Source: Neisseria weaveri (lineage in GTDB: Bacteria; Pseudomonadota; Gammaproteobacteria; Burkholderiales; Neisseriaceae). Taken from it: a DNA stretch of 64,000 nt. Location of the stretch: the NCBI RefSeq assembly GCF_900638685.1, contig NZ_LR134533.1, positions 1,178,001 to 1,242,000 on the forward strand, given 5' to 3'. The notes under the pieces are model-generated. The model made no database searches. It was not told the origin of the DNA and was given only the letters and a program-made list of their open reading frames with translations. Below, piece by piece: positions 39,130-47,534 of this stretch (positions are counted from its first letter, which is position 1; every line of letters starts with the position of its first letter). Made by a program: the position numbers and the translations under genes.

Positions 39130-39861
39130 TTATAAGCCCAATTCCCAAGCGTCGTTGTGTTTGCCCGAATAGCCGTTGCCGCGGTGTTCGTAGTGGGCGA
39201 AGATGTGTTCGATGATTTCGTCTTCATCGTCGATCAGTCGGATTAAGTCCATGTCTTCCGGAGAAATCAACCGATTGCCTAATAATTGTTCTTTGATCCA
39301 TTCGAGCAACCCCTGCCAAAATGCCGTGCCGACCAGAATAATCGGTCGTTTCGGCGTTTTACCGGTTTGCACCAGCGTCAGGCTTTCAAACAGTTCGTCC
39401 AGAGTACCGAAGCCGCCGGGCATGACCACATAAGCCACCGCGTGTTTGACAAACATCACTTTGCGCGGAAAAAAATGCTGGAATTTAACCGACAAATCCT
39501 GATAAGGATTGGCTTTTTGTTCGTGCGGCAACACGATATTCAGGCCGACGGCAGGGCTTTTGCCGGCAAACGCGCCCTTGTTGGCCGCTTCCATAATGCC
39601 GGGGCCGCCGCCGGAAATCACCGAAAAGCCGGCATCGGAAAGTTTGCGCGACAGGCTTTCGGTAAACAGATATTCCGGATGGTCGGTCGGCGTGCGCGCG
39701 CTGCCGTAAATACTCACGGCAGGTTGGATGGCGCGGAGGTCTTCTCCGGCTTCGACAAATTCGGAGATGATTTTCAGCACATGATAGGATTCTTTGGCTT
39801 GGATTTCCTGACGCTGTTTATCGGTGAGCGCGGGAGTGGGCAGCTTGGTGTTTAAGGTCAT
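39130..39861 (-). CDS. LOG-family protein (TIGR00730 type)
   Basis: A 243-residue lysine-decarboxylase-like Rossmann protein of the LOG family, whose plant and bacterial members hydrolyse nucleoside 5'-monophosphates (cytokinin riboside phosphate in plants). Signature sequences are SIYGSARTP, the FSVISGGGPGIMEAANKGA segment and VMPGGFGTLDELFE with the PGGxGTxxE motif. The biological substrate in Neisseria is unknown. The last residues overlap nothing; a DUS lies just after the stop. Confidence 0.9.
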   Translation of the reverse strand: MTLNTKLPTPALTDKQRQEIQAKESYHVLKIISEFVEAGEDLRAIQPAVSIYGSARTPTDHPEYLFTESLSRKLSDAGFSVISGGGPGIMEAANKGAFAGKSPAVGLNIVLPHEQKANPYQDLSVKFQHFFPRKVMFVKHAVAYVVMPGGFGTLDELFESLTLVQTGKTPKRPIILVGTAFWQGLLEWIKEQLLGNRLISPEDMDLIRLIDDEDEIIEHIFAHYEHRGNGYSGKHNDAWELGL

Positions 39862-40007
39862 AAGTAGGAACGTGTTGAAAATGGAAAAAGGTATTCTAAC
39901 CCATCTGAGGCCGTCTGAAATCCGCTTCGAAACGGCAGGCGGAACGGAAAATCCGGCATCGGCAGTTTTTCAGACGGCCTGTGTTTGTCGAGGCCGTCTG
40001 AAAAATA

Positions 40008-40037
40008 TGCCTGTCTGAACCGAAATTCAGACAGGCA
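40008..40037 (-). terminator. Inverted repeat built from the TGCCTGTCTGAA DUS variant
   Basis: TGCCTGTCTGAA (40008-40019) and its complement (40026-40037) form a 12-bp stem downstream of the DUF1328 gene. The 12-mer is the 'TG-wad' dialect known from N. wadsworthii and N. shayeganii, not the AG-DUS used in most of the window. Confidence 0.8.
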
Positions 40038-40065
40038 TGGGTTTTCGCATGAATTAAATTTCAGC

Positions 40066-40224
40066 TTATCGTTTGCGGCCGAAAATCAGCGACAACACGG
40101 CCAAAATCAAGAAGCCGACAAACAGGATTTTCGCAATGCTGGCCGCGCTGCCGGCAATGCCGCCGAAGCCGAATACACCGGCAATAATCGCGATAACGAA
40201 AAAGATAATAGAGTAGCGTAACAT
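40066..40224 (-). CDS. DUF1328 small membrane protein (YtjA-like)
   Basis: A 52-residue protein, [20 protein letters not shown] at the N-terminus, with two membrane helices and ending LSLIFGRKR. The [17 protein letters not shown] loop is typical of DUF1328/YtjA proteins. GAAAGGAAAG lies upstream of the start (40228-40240). Function is unknown; such genes are often stress-induced. It is divergent from csbD across a long AT-rich spacer. Confidence 0.85.
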   Translation of the reverse strand: MLRYSIIFFVIAIIAGVFGFGGIAGSAASIAKILFVGFLILAVLSLIFGRKR

Positions 40225-40740
40225 AGTTTTCTTTCCTTTTTTTCTTAATAAAATATAGATGTGTTTATGATGGCGGCAATAACTATCAAATTGGAATTTA
40301 TTTAATAAACAGCGCCATACCGCTTACGTTAACATACTGCCTCTTATGCACCAATTACATAAATTAATAAATACAGCGGTTGTGTATATATTTTTACGGA
40401 GAATCAAATATTTGGATATGTTTTTGTAAATATTGTTTAAATCGGATTTTTAATTTTAGGATGAAAAGCTGATTTTTTTGATAAGCGTTTGTTTTTTAGC
40501 TGCTACGCAATTATATTGCTATAAAAATAATTAACAAATTGCTGTTTTTAGTAAAGAATTTATCAATTTTATATTTTAACAAACTGATTTAAATCATATT
40601 TATTTATATTTTTTGTTAAATTTAAAAAGATTTCCTTGAAAAAATGCGTGGTTTCCTTATCTGTTTGTTACGCACAATGCGTTATTTAAAAATCATTATT
40701 TTAATCACAAGAGATTTAATCACAAGAGAGAGGAATCCAA
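40225..40740. other. 516-base AT-rich divergent intergenic region
   Basis: No ORF is visible between the DUF1328 and CsbD genes. Base composition is strongly A/T and there is no DUS. Visible elements are a perfect 12-bp palindrome TGATTTAAATCA at 40585-40596 (TGAT-N4-ATCA, FNR/CRP-like) and a tandem 15-bp duplication at 40700-40729. It is probably a shared regulatory region for the two small genes. Confidence 0.5.
40700..40729 (+). repeat. Tandem 15-bp duplication in the csbD leader
   Basis: TTTAATCACAAGAGA occurs twice without gap (40700-40714, 40715-40729), ending at the GAGAGG ribosome site of the CsbD gene. Confidence 0.9.
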
Positions 40741-40938
40741 ATGAACTGGGATCAAATCGAAGGTAAATGGGAACAATTTGTCGGCAAAGCCAAAGAAAAA
40801 TGGGGCGAATTGACCGACGACGATTGGAAAGTTGCCGAAGGCAAACGCGACCAATTGGCTGGTAAAATCCAAGAGCGCTACGGCTACACCAAAGAGCAAG
40901 CCGAAAAAGAATTGGACGATTGGTTGAACGACAACTAA
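40741..40938 (+). CDS. CsbD-family stress protein
   Basis: A 65-residue acidic, hydrophilic protein starting MNWDQIEGKWEQFVGKAKEK with the CsbD core WGELTDDDWKVAEGKRDQLA and GKIQERYGYTKEQAEKELDD. CsbD proteins are general-stress proteins of unknown mechanism. A strong GAGAGAGG site lies next to the 15-bp duplication. It is followed by a small hairpin with AACCCGC/GCGGGTT and Ts (about 40969-40986) acting as terminator. Confidence 0.9.
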   Translation: MNWDQIEGKWEQFVGKAKEKWGELTDDDWKVAEGKRDQLAGKIQERYGYTKEQAEKELDDWLNDN

Positions 40939-41090
40939 TCCCTGCCTGATATTCAGCAAACCCAACCCGCTTTATGCGGGTTTTTGCGTTTTTATTCAGA
41001 CGGCCTGATTAATTTTCCGCTTCGGGTAATTTATTGCCCCATATCCCTTATAATTCCACCATCTATCTATATTTTCAGACAGGCATCATC

Positions 41091-43877
41091 ATGACCCAGC
41101 ACACCCTTCTTCTTGTTGACGGCTCTTCCTACCTCTACCGTGCTTTTCACGCTATGGCACCGCTTACCGCGCCCGACGGCACGCCCACCGGCGCACTTTA
41201 CGGCGTACTCAACATGCTGCGCCGCCTGCGTGCCGATTATGTGCACGACTATTGCGCGGTGGTATTCGATGCCAAGGGCGAAAACTTCCGCCACAAAATG
41301 TATCCCGACTACAAAGCCACGCGCCCGCCGATGCCCGGCGAGCTGCGACCGCAAGCCGAAATGCTGCCCGAGCTGGTGCGGCTGATGGGTTGGCCGGTGC
41401 TGATTGTGCCGGATGTGGAAGCCGACGACGTAATCGGCACGTTGGCCAAGCAAGGCGAGGCAGCAGGCTGGAACGTGGTGATTTCCACCGGCGATAAGGA
41501 CATGGCGCAGCTGGTGTCGGAGCACGTTACCCTTGTCAACACCATGAGCAACGAAAAGCTCGATATCGAAGGCGTGAAAAACAAATTCGGCGTTTGCCCC
41601 GACCAAATCATTGATTATCTCACCTTAATTGGCGACAAGGTGGACAACGTACCCGGCGTGGACAAATGCGGCCCCAAAACCGCCGTGAAATGGCTGGACC
41701 AATACGGTACGCTGCAAAACGTGATGGACAATGCGTCTGAAATCAAAGGCAAAGTCGGCGAAAACCTGCAAGCCGCGCTGCCGCAACTGCCCCTGTCTTA
41801 CCAACTCGTTACCATCAAAACCGATGTGGATTTGCACGGCGATCTTTCAGACGGCCTCGAAAGCCTGCGCCGCACCACGCCGAAATGGTCGCAACTGGCG
41901 GTGGAATTCAAACGCCTCAACTTCCGCACTTGGCTGAAAGAAGCCGAAGAGCGCATGCACGAAGGCAACGGCGATTTGTTCGGCGCGGCGCATATCGGCG
42001 AACAGGCTGCGCTTGCTGCCGAGAGGCCGTCTGAAAAGGAAATCGGCATCGCCCAAGCCCCTGAAATGCTGGATTATCAAGCCGTTACCAACGAAGCCCA
42101 GCTTACCGCCCTGCTGAGCAAATTGTCGCAAGCCGACACCATCGGCATCGACACCGAAACCACCAGCCTCAACCCGATGGAAGCACAGCTCGTCGGCATC
42201 AGCATCGCTTTCAAAGCAGGCGAAGCCGTGTATATCCCGCTCGGCCACACGCCCACCGCCGCGCCCGAACAGCTTGATTTGCAAGACGTATTAGGCCGTC
42301 TGAAACCCCATTTGGAGAATGCCTGTCTGAAAAAAATCGGCCAAAACCTCAAATACGACCAACACATTTTCGCCAACTACGGCATTGCCCTGAACGGCAT
42401 TGCCGGCGATGCCATGCTCGCTTCCTACATTATCGAAAGCCACTTGGGGCACGGCCTCGACGAACTTTCCCAACGCTGGCTCGGCCTGCCCACCATCACC
42501 TACGAATCCCTGTGCGGCAAAGGTGCCAAGCAGATTTCGTTTGCCGATGTCGGCCTCGAACAAGCCACCGAATACGCCGCCCAAGATGCCGATTTCGCCC
42601 TGCGTATCGAAGGCCATCTGAAAGCACAAATGGACGAAAAACAGCTGGAAATGTATCAAAACATGGAGCTGCCCGTGGCCCAAGTGCTGTTTGAAATGGA
42701 GCGCAACGGCGTACTCATCGACAAAAACGAACTCGCCCAACAAAGCCACGAACTCGGCACCCAACTGCTGGCGCTCGAACAGCAGGCTTACGAAGCCGCA
42801 GGCCAGCCCTTTAACCTCAACTCGCCCAAACAACTGCAAGAAATCCTGTTCGACAAAATGGGCATTCCCACCAAAGGGCTGAAAAAAACCGCGTCCGGCG
42901 GCATTTCCACCAACGAAGCCGTGCTCGAACAACTCGCGCCCGACTACCCGCTGCCCAAAATCATTTTACAAAACCGCGGCCTAGCCAAACTCAAGTCCAC
43001 CTATACCGACAAACTGCCCGAAATGATCAACCCGCACACCGGCCGCGTGCACACCACCTACGCCCAAGCCGTCGCCATCACCGGGCGGCTGGCCAGCAAC
43101 AACCCCAACCTGCAAAACATCCCCATCCGCACCGAAGAAGGCCGCCGCGTGCGCCGCGCCTTTACCGCCCCCGCAGGCAGCGTGATTGTGTCCGCCGACT
43201 ATTCCCAAATCGAACTGCGCATCATGGCGCATTTGAGCGGCGACAAAACCCTGATCGAAGCCTTTAAAAACGGCGAAGACATCCACCGCCGCACCGCCGC
43301 CGAAGTGTTCGGCGTCGCCCAAGAGAGCGTGAGCAGCGAACAGCGCCGCTACGCCAAAACCATCAACTTCGGCCTCATCTACGGCATGGGCCAATACGGC
43401 CTCGCCAAATCGCTGGGCATCGACAACCTTTCCGCCAAAAACTTCATCGACCGCTACTTCGCCCGCTACCCCGGCGTGGCCGACTACATGCATCGCACCA
43501 AAGAACAAGCCGCCGCCCAAGGCTACGTAGAAACCCTGTTCGGCCGCCGCCTCTACCTGCCCGACATCCACAACAAAAACGCCAACGCCCGCGCCGGAGC
43601 CGAACGCGCCGCCATCAACGCCCCCATGCAAGGCACCGCCTCCGACCTCATCAAACGCGCCATGATCGCCGTCCGCAACTGGCTCGTTTCAGACGGCCTC
43701 CAAAGCAAACTCATTATGCAAGTGCACGACGAACTGGTGCTGGAAGTGCCCGAATCGGAACTGGAATTAGTGAAAGCAAAACTGCCCGAGATTATGGCAG
43801 GCGTAGCAAATGGTATGCTGGGCGTGCCGCTGGTGGCCGAAGTGGGCGTGGGTGAGAATTGGGAAGAAGCGCATTGA
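41091..43877 (+). CDS. polA: DNA polymerase I
   Basis: A 928-residue polymerase for repair and Okazaki fragment processing. The 5' nuclease domain begins LLLVDGSSYLYRAFHAM and includes VIPDVEADDVIGT-type acidic motifs (about 110-125). The 3'-5' exonuclease is intact by its DIETTS-like TIGIDTETTSLNPM (about residues 363-376). The polymerase domain has SADYSQIELRIMAHLSGD (motif A, about 702), RRYAKTINFGLIYGMGQYGL (motif B) and MQVHDELVLEVPE (motif C). The start MTQHTLLLVDG was chosen over an upstream in-frame ATG. Several DUS copies are in frame. Confidence 0.97.
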   Translation: MTQHTLLLVDGSSYLYRAFHAMAPLTAPDGTPTGALYGVLNMLRRLRADYVHDYCAVVFDAKGENFRHKMYPDYKATRPPMPGELRPQAEMLPELVRLMGWPVLIVPDVEADDVIGTLAKQGEAAGWNVVISTGDKDMAQLVSEHVTLVNTMSNEKLDIEGVKNKFGVCPDQIIDYLTLIGDKVDNVPGVDKCGPKTAVKWLDQYGTLQNVMDNASEIKGKVGENLQAALPQLPLSYQLVTIKTDVDLHGDLSDGLESLRRTTPKWSQLAVEFKRLNFRTWLKEAEERMHEGNGDLFGAAHIGEQAALAAERPSEKEIGIAQAPEMLDYQAVTNEAQLTALLSKLSQADTIGIDTETTSLNPMEAQLVGISIAFKAGEAVYIPLGHTPTAAPEQLDLQDVLGRLKPHLENACLKKIGQNLKYDQHIFANYGIALNGIAGDAMLASYIIESHLGHGLDELSQRWLGLPTITYESLCGKGAKQISFADVGLEQATEYAAQDADFALRIEGHLKAQMDEKQLEMYQNMELPVAQVLFEMERNGVLIDKNELAQQSHELGTQLLALEQQAYEAAGQPFNLNSPKQLQEILFDKMGIPTKGLKKTASGGISTNEAVLEQLAPDYPLPKIILQNRGLAKLKSTYTDKLPEMINPHTGRVHTTYAQAVAITGRLASNNPNLQNIPIRTEEGRRVRRAFTAPAGSVIVSADYSQIELRIMAHLSGDKTLIEAFKNGEDIHRRTAAEVFGVAQESVSSEQRRYAKTINFGLIYGMGQYGLAKSLGIDNLSAKNFIDRYFARYPGVADYMHRTKEQAAAQGYVETLFGRRLYLPDIHNKNANARAGAERAAINAPMQGTASDLIKRAMIAVRNWLVSDGLQSKLIMQVHDELVLEVPESELELVKAKLPEIMAGVANGMLGVPLVAEVGVGENWEEAH

Positions 43878-43894
43878 TTTGCCGTAGATACAAG

Positions 43895-43919
43895 GTCGGA
43901 TTCTTGTATCCGACTTTTT
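43895..43919 (+). terminator. REP-like palindrome used as terminator after polA
   Basis: GTCGGATTCTTGTATCCGAC (43895-43914) followed by five Ts. It is one of several related palindromes in the window. Confidence 0.7.
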
Positions 43920-43939
43920 GAGGGAGGCTGAAATGGTTT

Positions 43940-43963
43940 GTCGGATTTAAGAATCCGACCTAC
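43940..43963. repeat. REP-like palindrome GTCGGATTT/AAGAATCCGAC
   Basis: A second member of the GTCGGATTC...GAATCCGAC family, in opposite orientation and ending CTAC, 35 bases before the pentapeptide gene. Related copies are at 58141-58164 and 58201-58224. Confidence 0.7.
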
Positions 43964-43997
43964 TTTTGCAGAAGAGTGTTATCAGAAGAGAAATGAA

Positions 43998-45659
43998 ATG
44001 GAAGAATCTAATAAACCGGAAAACAAATTGCTTGATAGGTGGGTAGCGAACTTAAAACAAAAAATTTCGCATTTATATAAGCATTTACGCACCAGTAAAG
44101 ACAATAGAGGACGGTTGATTTTTGAAGTTGCTTTATTAGAAGTACTCATTGTTTACTGGATTGTCCAGAAAGTTGATTTCCCGCCTACCCAAGGCCCTTG
44201 GAAGGAACTTTTAGGTAGTAATGGAATTTGGACATTTATCGTTCTGCTGATTTCTGCACCCATTGCTTTTTTGGTTTGGAAATTCCGCGATGAAAATACC
44301 GTTTACCAACTGGAAAACCAAAGAAAAGATGTCAACCTGAAAGAATTTCAGAAAATTGCCGAATGGGTCAGCGGCTTGCATTTGGTAGAGGATAAAATTG
44401 TCGAAAAGACTAAAAAGATAGAAAAACCAGCAGAGAATAATCCATCAGGGCAATGGGGAAATCAAGAGGAAGCAACGGATACAACTCTTGAAACCGAAAC
44501 CAGTCGTGAATACGGTCAAGCAGGTCAATCTCGGCATATTCCGAGCCATAGCCGCCAAGACGGTGCAGTTAGTTTACAGATAGCGGCAATCAATATGCTG
44601 AAGCCGTTTTATTGCGGCGAGCATGGAGACGGCTTCCGTAAACCCGCACTCAACCTGCTGACTTCTGCATGGTTGGCTTTGTTTAAACAGGTGGAAGACG
44701 GTAAGGGAAATAATCAGAAGCCAGATCCTGAAAAGCTGAAAAACAGCCCTTTAGCCATTGCACTGACCGAAGTGTTGTTAGCAGATGGCGGTATACATCT
44801 GCGCCGTTATCCCGAAGTATTTCCCAATCTCTATTTACCCTATTTGAATTTGCATTTGTCTGGATTGGATAAGGAAGTGTTGAAGTTGCTTTCGGAAGAT
44901 TTGAATTGCAGCAGAATCAATTTGAAATACGCTTATTTAAAAATGGCCGAGTTGAATGGGGCTAAGTTGAGCGGAGCTAAGCTGAATGGAACTAAGTTGA
45001 ACGGAGCTAAGTTTAACGAAGCTAAGTTGACTGGAGCTGACTTGACTGGAGCTGACTTGAACGGGGCTAAGTTGAATGGGGCTGATTTGATCTCGGCTAA
45101 CTTGAACGGTGCTAACTTGAACAAAGCTAAGTTGAACAATGCTACGTTGAATAACGCTAAGTTGAACAACGCTACGTTGAATAAAGCTAAGTTGAACAAT
45201 GCTAAGTTGAACAATGCTAAGTTGAAGGGGGCTGCGTTGAAAGGGGCTGATTTGACTGGAGCTGAGTTGAAAAACGAAGCTGACTTGAACGGTGCTGATT
45301 TGAAAGGGGCTAAGTTGGCCGGTGCTAAGTTGGACGCTACTAAGTTGAACGGTACTAAGTTGGACGGGGCTAATTTTTATTTAGCCCAATTATTCAACAT
45401 AAGAACTAACCATCATACCTCTTGGCGAGGAGCTCTATTCGATACAGACAATATTCAAGAAATTTGTACGTATCTTGACGATGAAAGCCTGAAATGGATT
45501 ATTCAAGTACCCAAATTAGCAGCAGTCCCCAAGGCTAGAAGGACACTCTTCAAATTTGAAAGAAATGGATATCAGTATGTACATCAAATACCTAGATCAT
45601 TAACTGTTGAAAAATTACAAGAGCTTAATCCTCAATGGATTATTTCACTTAAAGAGTGA
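43998..45659 (+). CDS. Membrane-anchored pentapeptide-repeat protein
   Basis: A 553-residue protein. ATG 43998 was chosen for the AGAAGAG site 8 bases before it. There are two hydrophobic segments (about residues 40-58 and 76-95), a charged linker, and a helical domain (about 180-300). Then come about 29 consecutive A(D/N/K)LxG-type pentapeptides (roughly 315-458), predicted to form a right-handed quadrilateral beta-helix. A C-terminal globular part (about 460-553) has no recognised family. The repeats are encoded by near-identical 15-base units, more homogeneous than usual. Composition is AT-richer than polA. Function is unknown; pentapeptide proteins range from gyrase protectors to adaptor/effector proteins. 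Confidence 0.82.
   Translation: MEESNKPENKLLDRWVANLKQKISHLYKHLRTSKDNRGRLIFEVALLEVLIVYWIVQKVDFPPTQGPWKELLGSNGIWTFIVLLISAPIAFLVWKFRDENTVYQLENQRKDVNLKEFQKIAEWVSGLHLVEDKIVEKTKKIEKPAENNPSGQWGNQEEATDTTLETETSREYGQAGQSRHIPSHSRQDGAVSLQIAAINMLKPFYCGEHGDGFRKPALNLLTSAWLALFKQVEDGKGNNQKPDPEKLKNSPLAIALTEVLLADGGIHLRRYPEVFPNLYLPYLNLHLSGLDKEVLKLLSEDLNCSRINLKYAYLKMAELNGAKLSGAKLNGTKLNGAKFNEAKLTGADLTGADLNGAKLNGADLISANLNGANLNKAKLNNATLNNAKLNNATLNKAKLNNAKLNNAKLKGAALKGADLTGAELKNEADLNGADLKGAKLAGAKLDATKLNGTKLDGANFYLAQLFNIRTNHHTSWRGALFDTDNIQEICTYLDDESLKWIIQVPKLAAVPKARRTLFKFERNGYQYVHQIPRSLTVEKLQELNPQWIISLKE
44940..45375 (+). repeat. In-frame 15-base minisatellite within the pentapeptide gene
   Basis: Tandem GCTAAGTTGAACRRN-like units, each coding one pentapeptide (AKLNN, AKLNG, ATLNN, ADLTG and similar). 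Repeat number could change by slippage without losing the frame. Confidence 0.85.
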
Positions 45660-45888
45660 AACTCTGCTTTCATTAAGTAAAGCAAGCCGTAACCTACATG
45701 TAGCAACACAGTTGCTACTAATGTATTGATCAAGCCTCGAGAAGCAAAAAGGCCGTCTGAAAATAAACCGCCCTTTAAACTTTGGGCAATTCATTTTCAG
45801 ACGGCCTTACCATATCTCAATGATTTAAAACGCTATGGCCGATATCCGTTACAAACAGGCGAGACCTTTGCAAAACCCTACGCCAACA

Positions 45889-45927
45889 AACAGCCGGAAC
45901 ATTCTTCATCATGTTCCGGCTGTTTTT
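45889..45927 (+). terminator. Strong hairpin inside the IS left end
   Basis: A 13-bp perfect stem (45889-45901 with 45912-45924) plus five Ts, reading inward from the left IS end. It could block transcription from outside entering the transposase region antisense. Confidence 0.8.
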
Positions 45928-45997
45928 GCGTAAAAAGTAGACAAGCTACCCTTAAAGTCCCCTTAAAGTGCCTCATTATGAGGCACTGCCTGCCTGT

Positions 45998-47005
45998 TCA
46001 GGCAGCAACAGACACACCTATCCTGTTGGCCGCCTTCAACAGGTTCACACACATCGCCTTCAGGTGGCTTTGCGCCCTCACTTTGCCCAACCCAAAATAG
46101 GCTGCCCGGCCATAGCGGAATTTGCGGTGCAACGTACCAAAGCTTTGTTCCACCACATAGCGCACTTTCGCCAGCCGGCCGTTGCGGATTTTCTGCTCTT
46201 GACTTAACGGGCAGCCACGGTGTGCTTTTTGCATGATGCCGTCCCGCAGCTGACGTTCTATCAGATGTTGTCGGTTTTCCTGGCTGTCGTAGCCTTTATC
46301 GGCATAAACCGTCGTGTCTTGGGCTAAGTCTTCCAACAAAGGCAGCAGGTGTTTGCACTCATGAGCATTGGCCGGGGTGATGTGCAGTTTCTCGATATAG
46401 CCGTCCGCATCGGTGCGGGTGTGTTGTTTGTAGCCCAGATGGAAGCGGCTGTCTTTTTTGATCCACCTGGCATCCGGGTCTTTGCTGGGGGTGGTTTCGC
46501 CACAGACAAAGCCTTCGTCATCCACTTCTATGGCCTGACGCTGTTTGCCGCCGGCCGTCTGAATAATGGTGGCGTCAACGATGGCGGCGGATGCTTTCTC
46601 TACTTTTAAGCCCTTGTCAGTCAGTTGGCGGTTAATCAGATCCAGTAGTTCGGCCAAGGTGTTGTCTTGCGCCAGCCAGTTGCGGAAACGGCAGAGGGTG
46701 CTGTGGTCGGGAATGCAAAAGTCGTCAAAGCGGCAGAAGAGTTGGAAATCGATGCGGGTGATGAGGCTGTATTCGAGTTCGGGGTCGGAAAGGCTGTGCC
46801 ATTGGCCGAGTAAAACGGCTTTGAACATGGACAGCAGGGGATAAGCTGGACGGCCGCGGTGGTCTCGAAGGTAACGGGTTCTTTGATGGTTGAGGTAATG
46901 CTCGATCGGTTGCCAATCAATCACCTGCTCCAGCTTCAGTAGAGGAAAGCGGTCGATGTGTTTGGCAATCATGGCTTGTGCGGTTTGCTGAAAGAAGGTG
47001 CTCAT
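45998..47005 (-). CDS. IS5-family transposase (DDE)
   Basis: A 335-residue transposase starting MSTFFQQTAQAMIAKHIDRF. The N-terminal DUF772-type domain shows RGRPAYPLLSMFKAVLLGQW and FDDFCIPDHSTLCRFRNWL. The DDE catalytic triad is visible as AAIVDATIIQ (first Asp), VYADKGYDSQENR (second Asp) and VRYVVEQSFGTLHRKF (Glu within the Y-x2-R-x3-E-type region). It is full length and apparently intact. Two tight hairpins (45967-45987 and 45990-46005) surround its 3' end. Confidence 0.93.
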   Translation of the reverse strand: MSTFFQQTAQAMIAKHIDRFPLLKLEQVIDWQPIEHYLNHQRTRYLRDHRGRPAYPLLSMFKAVLLGQWHSLSDPELEYSLITRIDFQLFCRFDDFCIPDHSTLCRFRNWLAQDNTLAELLDLINRQLTDKGLKVEKASAAIVDATIIQTAGGKQRQAIEVDDEGFVCGETTPSKDPDARWIKKDSRFHLGYKQHTRTDADGYIEKLHITPANAHECKHLLPLLEDLAQDTTVYADKGYDSQENRQHLIERQLRDGIMQKAHRGCPLSQEQKIRNGRLAKVRYVVEQSFGTLHRKFRYGRAAYFGLGKVRAQSHLKAMCVNLLKAANRIGVSVAA

Positions 47006-47200
47006 GAAAAATCCCCTAAATGTCTTGGGAGGGAATTTAGGGGATTGTGGGGAATTTTGCAAAGGTCTCGGCCTTTTTTGTTATTGGATAAATCAAGAAA
47101 GCTTTATGCGGAAAAAACAAGCGGTGGGCTTGCTATGGATTGCATAAATAAATATGTAGGAAAAAAAAGATTGGTATTTGGGTTTCAGTTTCAATAGACG

Positions 47201-47224
47201 AAAAAAATACCGCTTGAAGCGGTA
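47201..47224 (-). terminator. Terminator after tRNA-fMet
   Basis: On the minus strand a TACCGCTT/AAGCGGTA hairpin followed by seven Ts, 13 bases beyond the tRNA. Confidence 0.9.
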
Positions 47225-47236
47225 GATTTATCTTTG

Positions 47237-47313
<77 letters not shown>

Positions 47314-47325
47314 TCAGAAGATGTG

Positions 47326-47354
47326 ACTATACAGGCCGTCTGAAATCGTGTCAA
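47326..47354 (-). promoter_or_regulatory. tRNA-fMet promoter with a DUS in its spacer
   Basis: Minus strand TTGACA (47354-47349), a 17-base spacer and TATAGT (47331-47326). The spacer contains a complete DUS (47333-47344). Confidence 0.88.
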
Positions 47355-47534
47355 GCGGTTTTGCAAAAATAATCGTATATATTTTTCATAGGCAAGATAA
47401 TTATTCGGTATTTTATATTTTAAAAGCGCATCGGAATCGGCCCAAAGCCGGCTTGTATGCCGGTGTACACATTTTTTCAGACGGCCTTCTGTTATAATTA
47501 CCGCCTTTGTTTTATTTGAGTTTTTACACACGCC

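Larger units (their letters stand above)
45861..47069 (-). mobile_element. IS5-family insertion sequence (IS1106-like)
   Basis: About 1.2 kb bounded by exact inverted repeats GAGACCTTTGCAAAA (45861-45875) and its complement (47055-47069). It carries one transposase gene on the minus strand. The flanks both read GGC next to the ends, which may be a 3-bp target duplication, though the terminal base is ambiguous. It sits between the pentapeptide gene and tRNA-fMet and interrupts no recognisable gene. Confidence 0.92.

Noticed and set aside
44933..45214. Minus-strand ORF of LFNLALFNVALFN repeats
   Set aside because: Shadow of the pentapeptide minisatellite on the other strand.
44940..45375. Regular repeats as a CRISPR array
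   Set aside because: The units are contiguous 15-base codon repeats with no unique spacers and no cas genes.
45660..45860. Gene disrupted by the IS element
   Set aside because: Flanking sequence on both sides has only hairpins and DUS, with no ORF that joins across the insertion.
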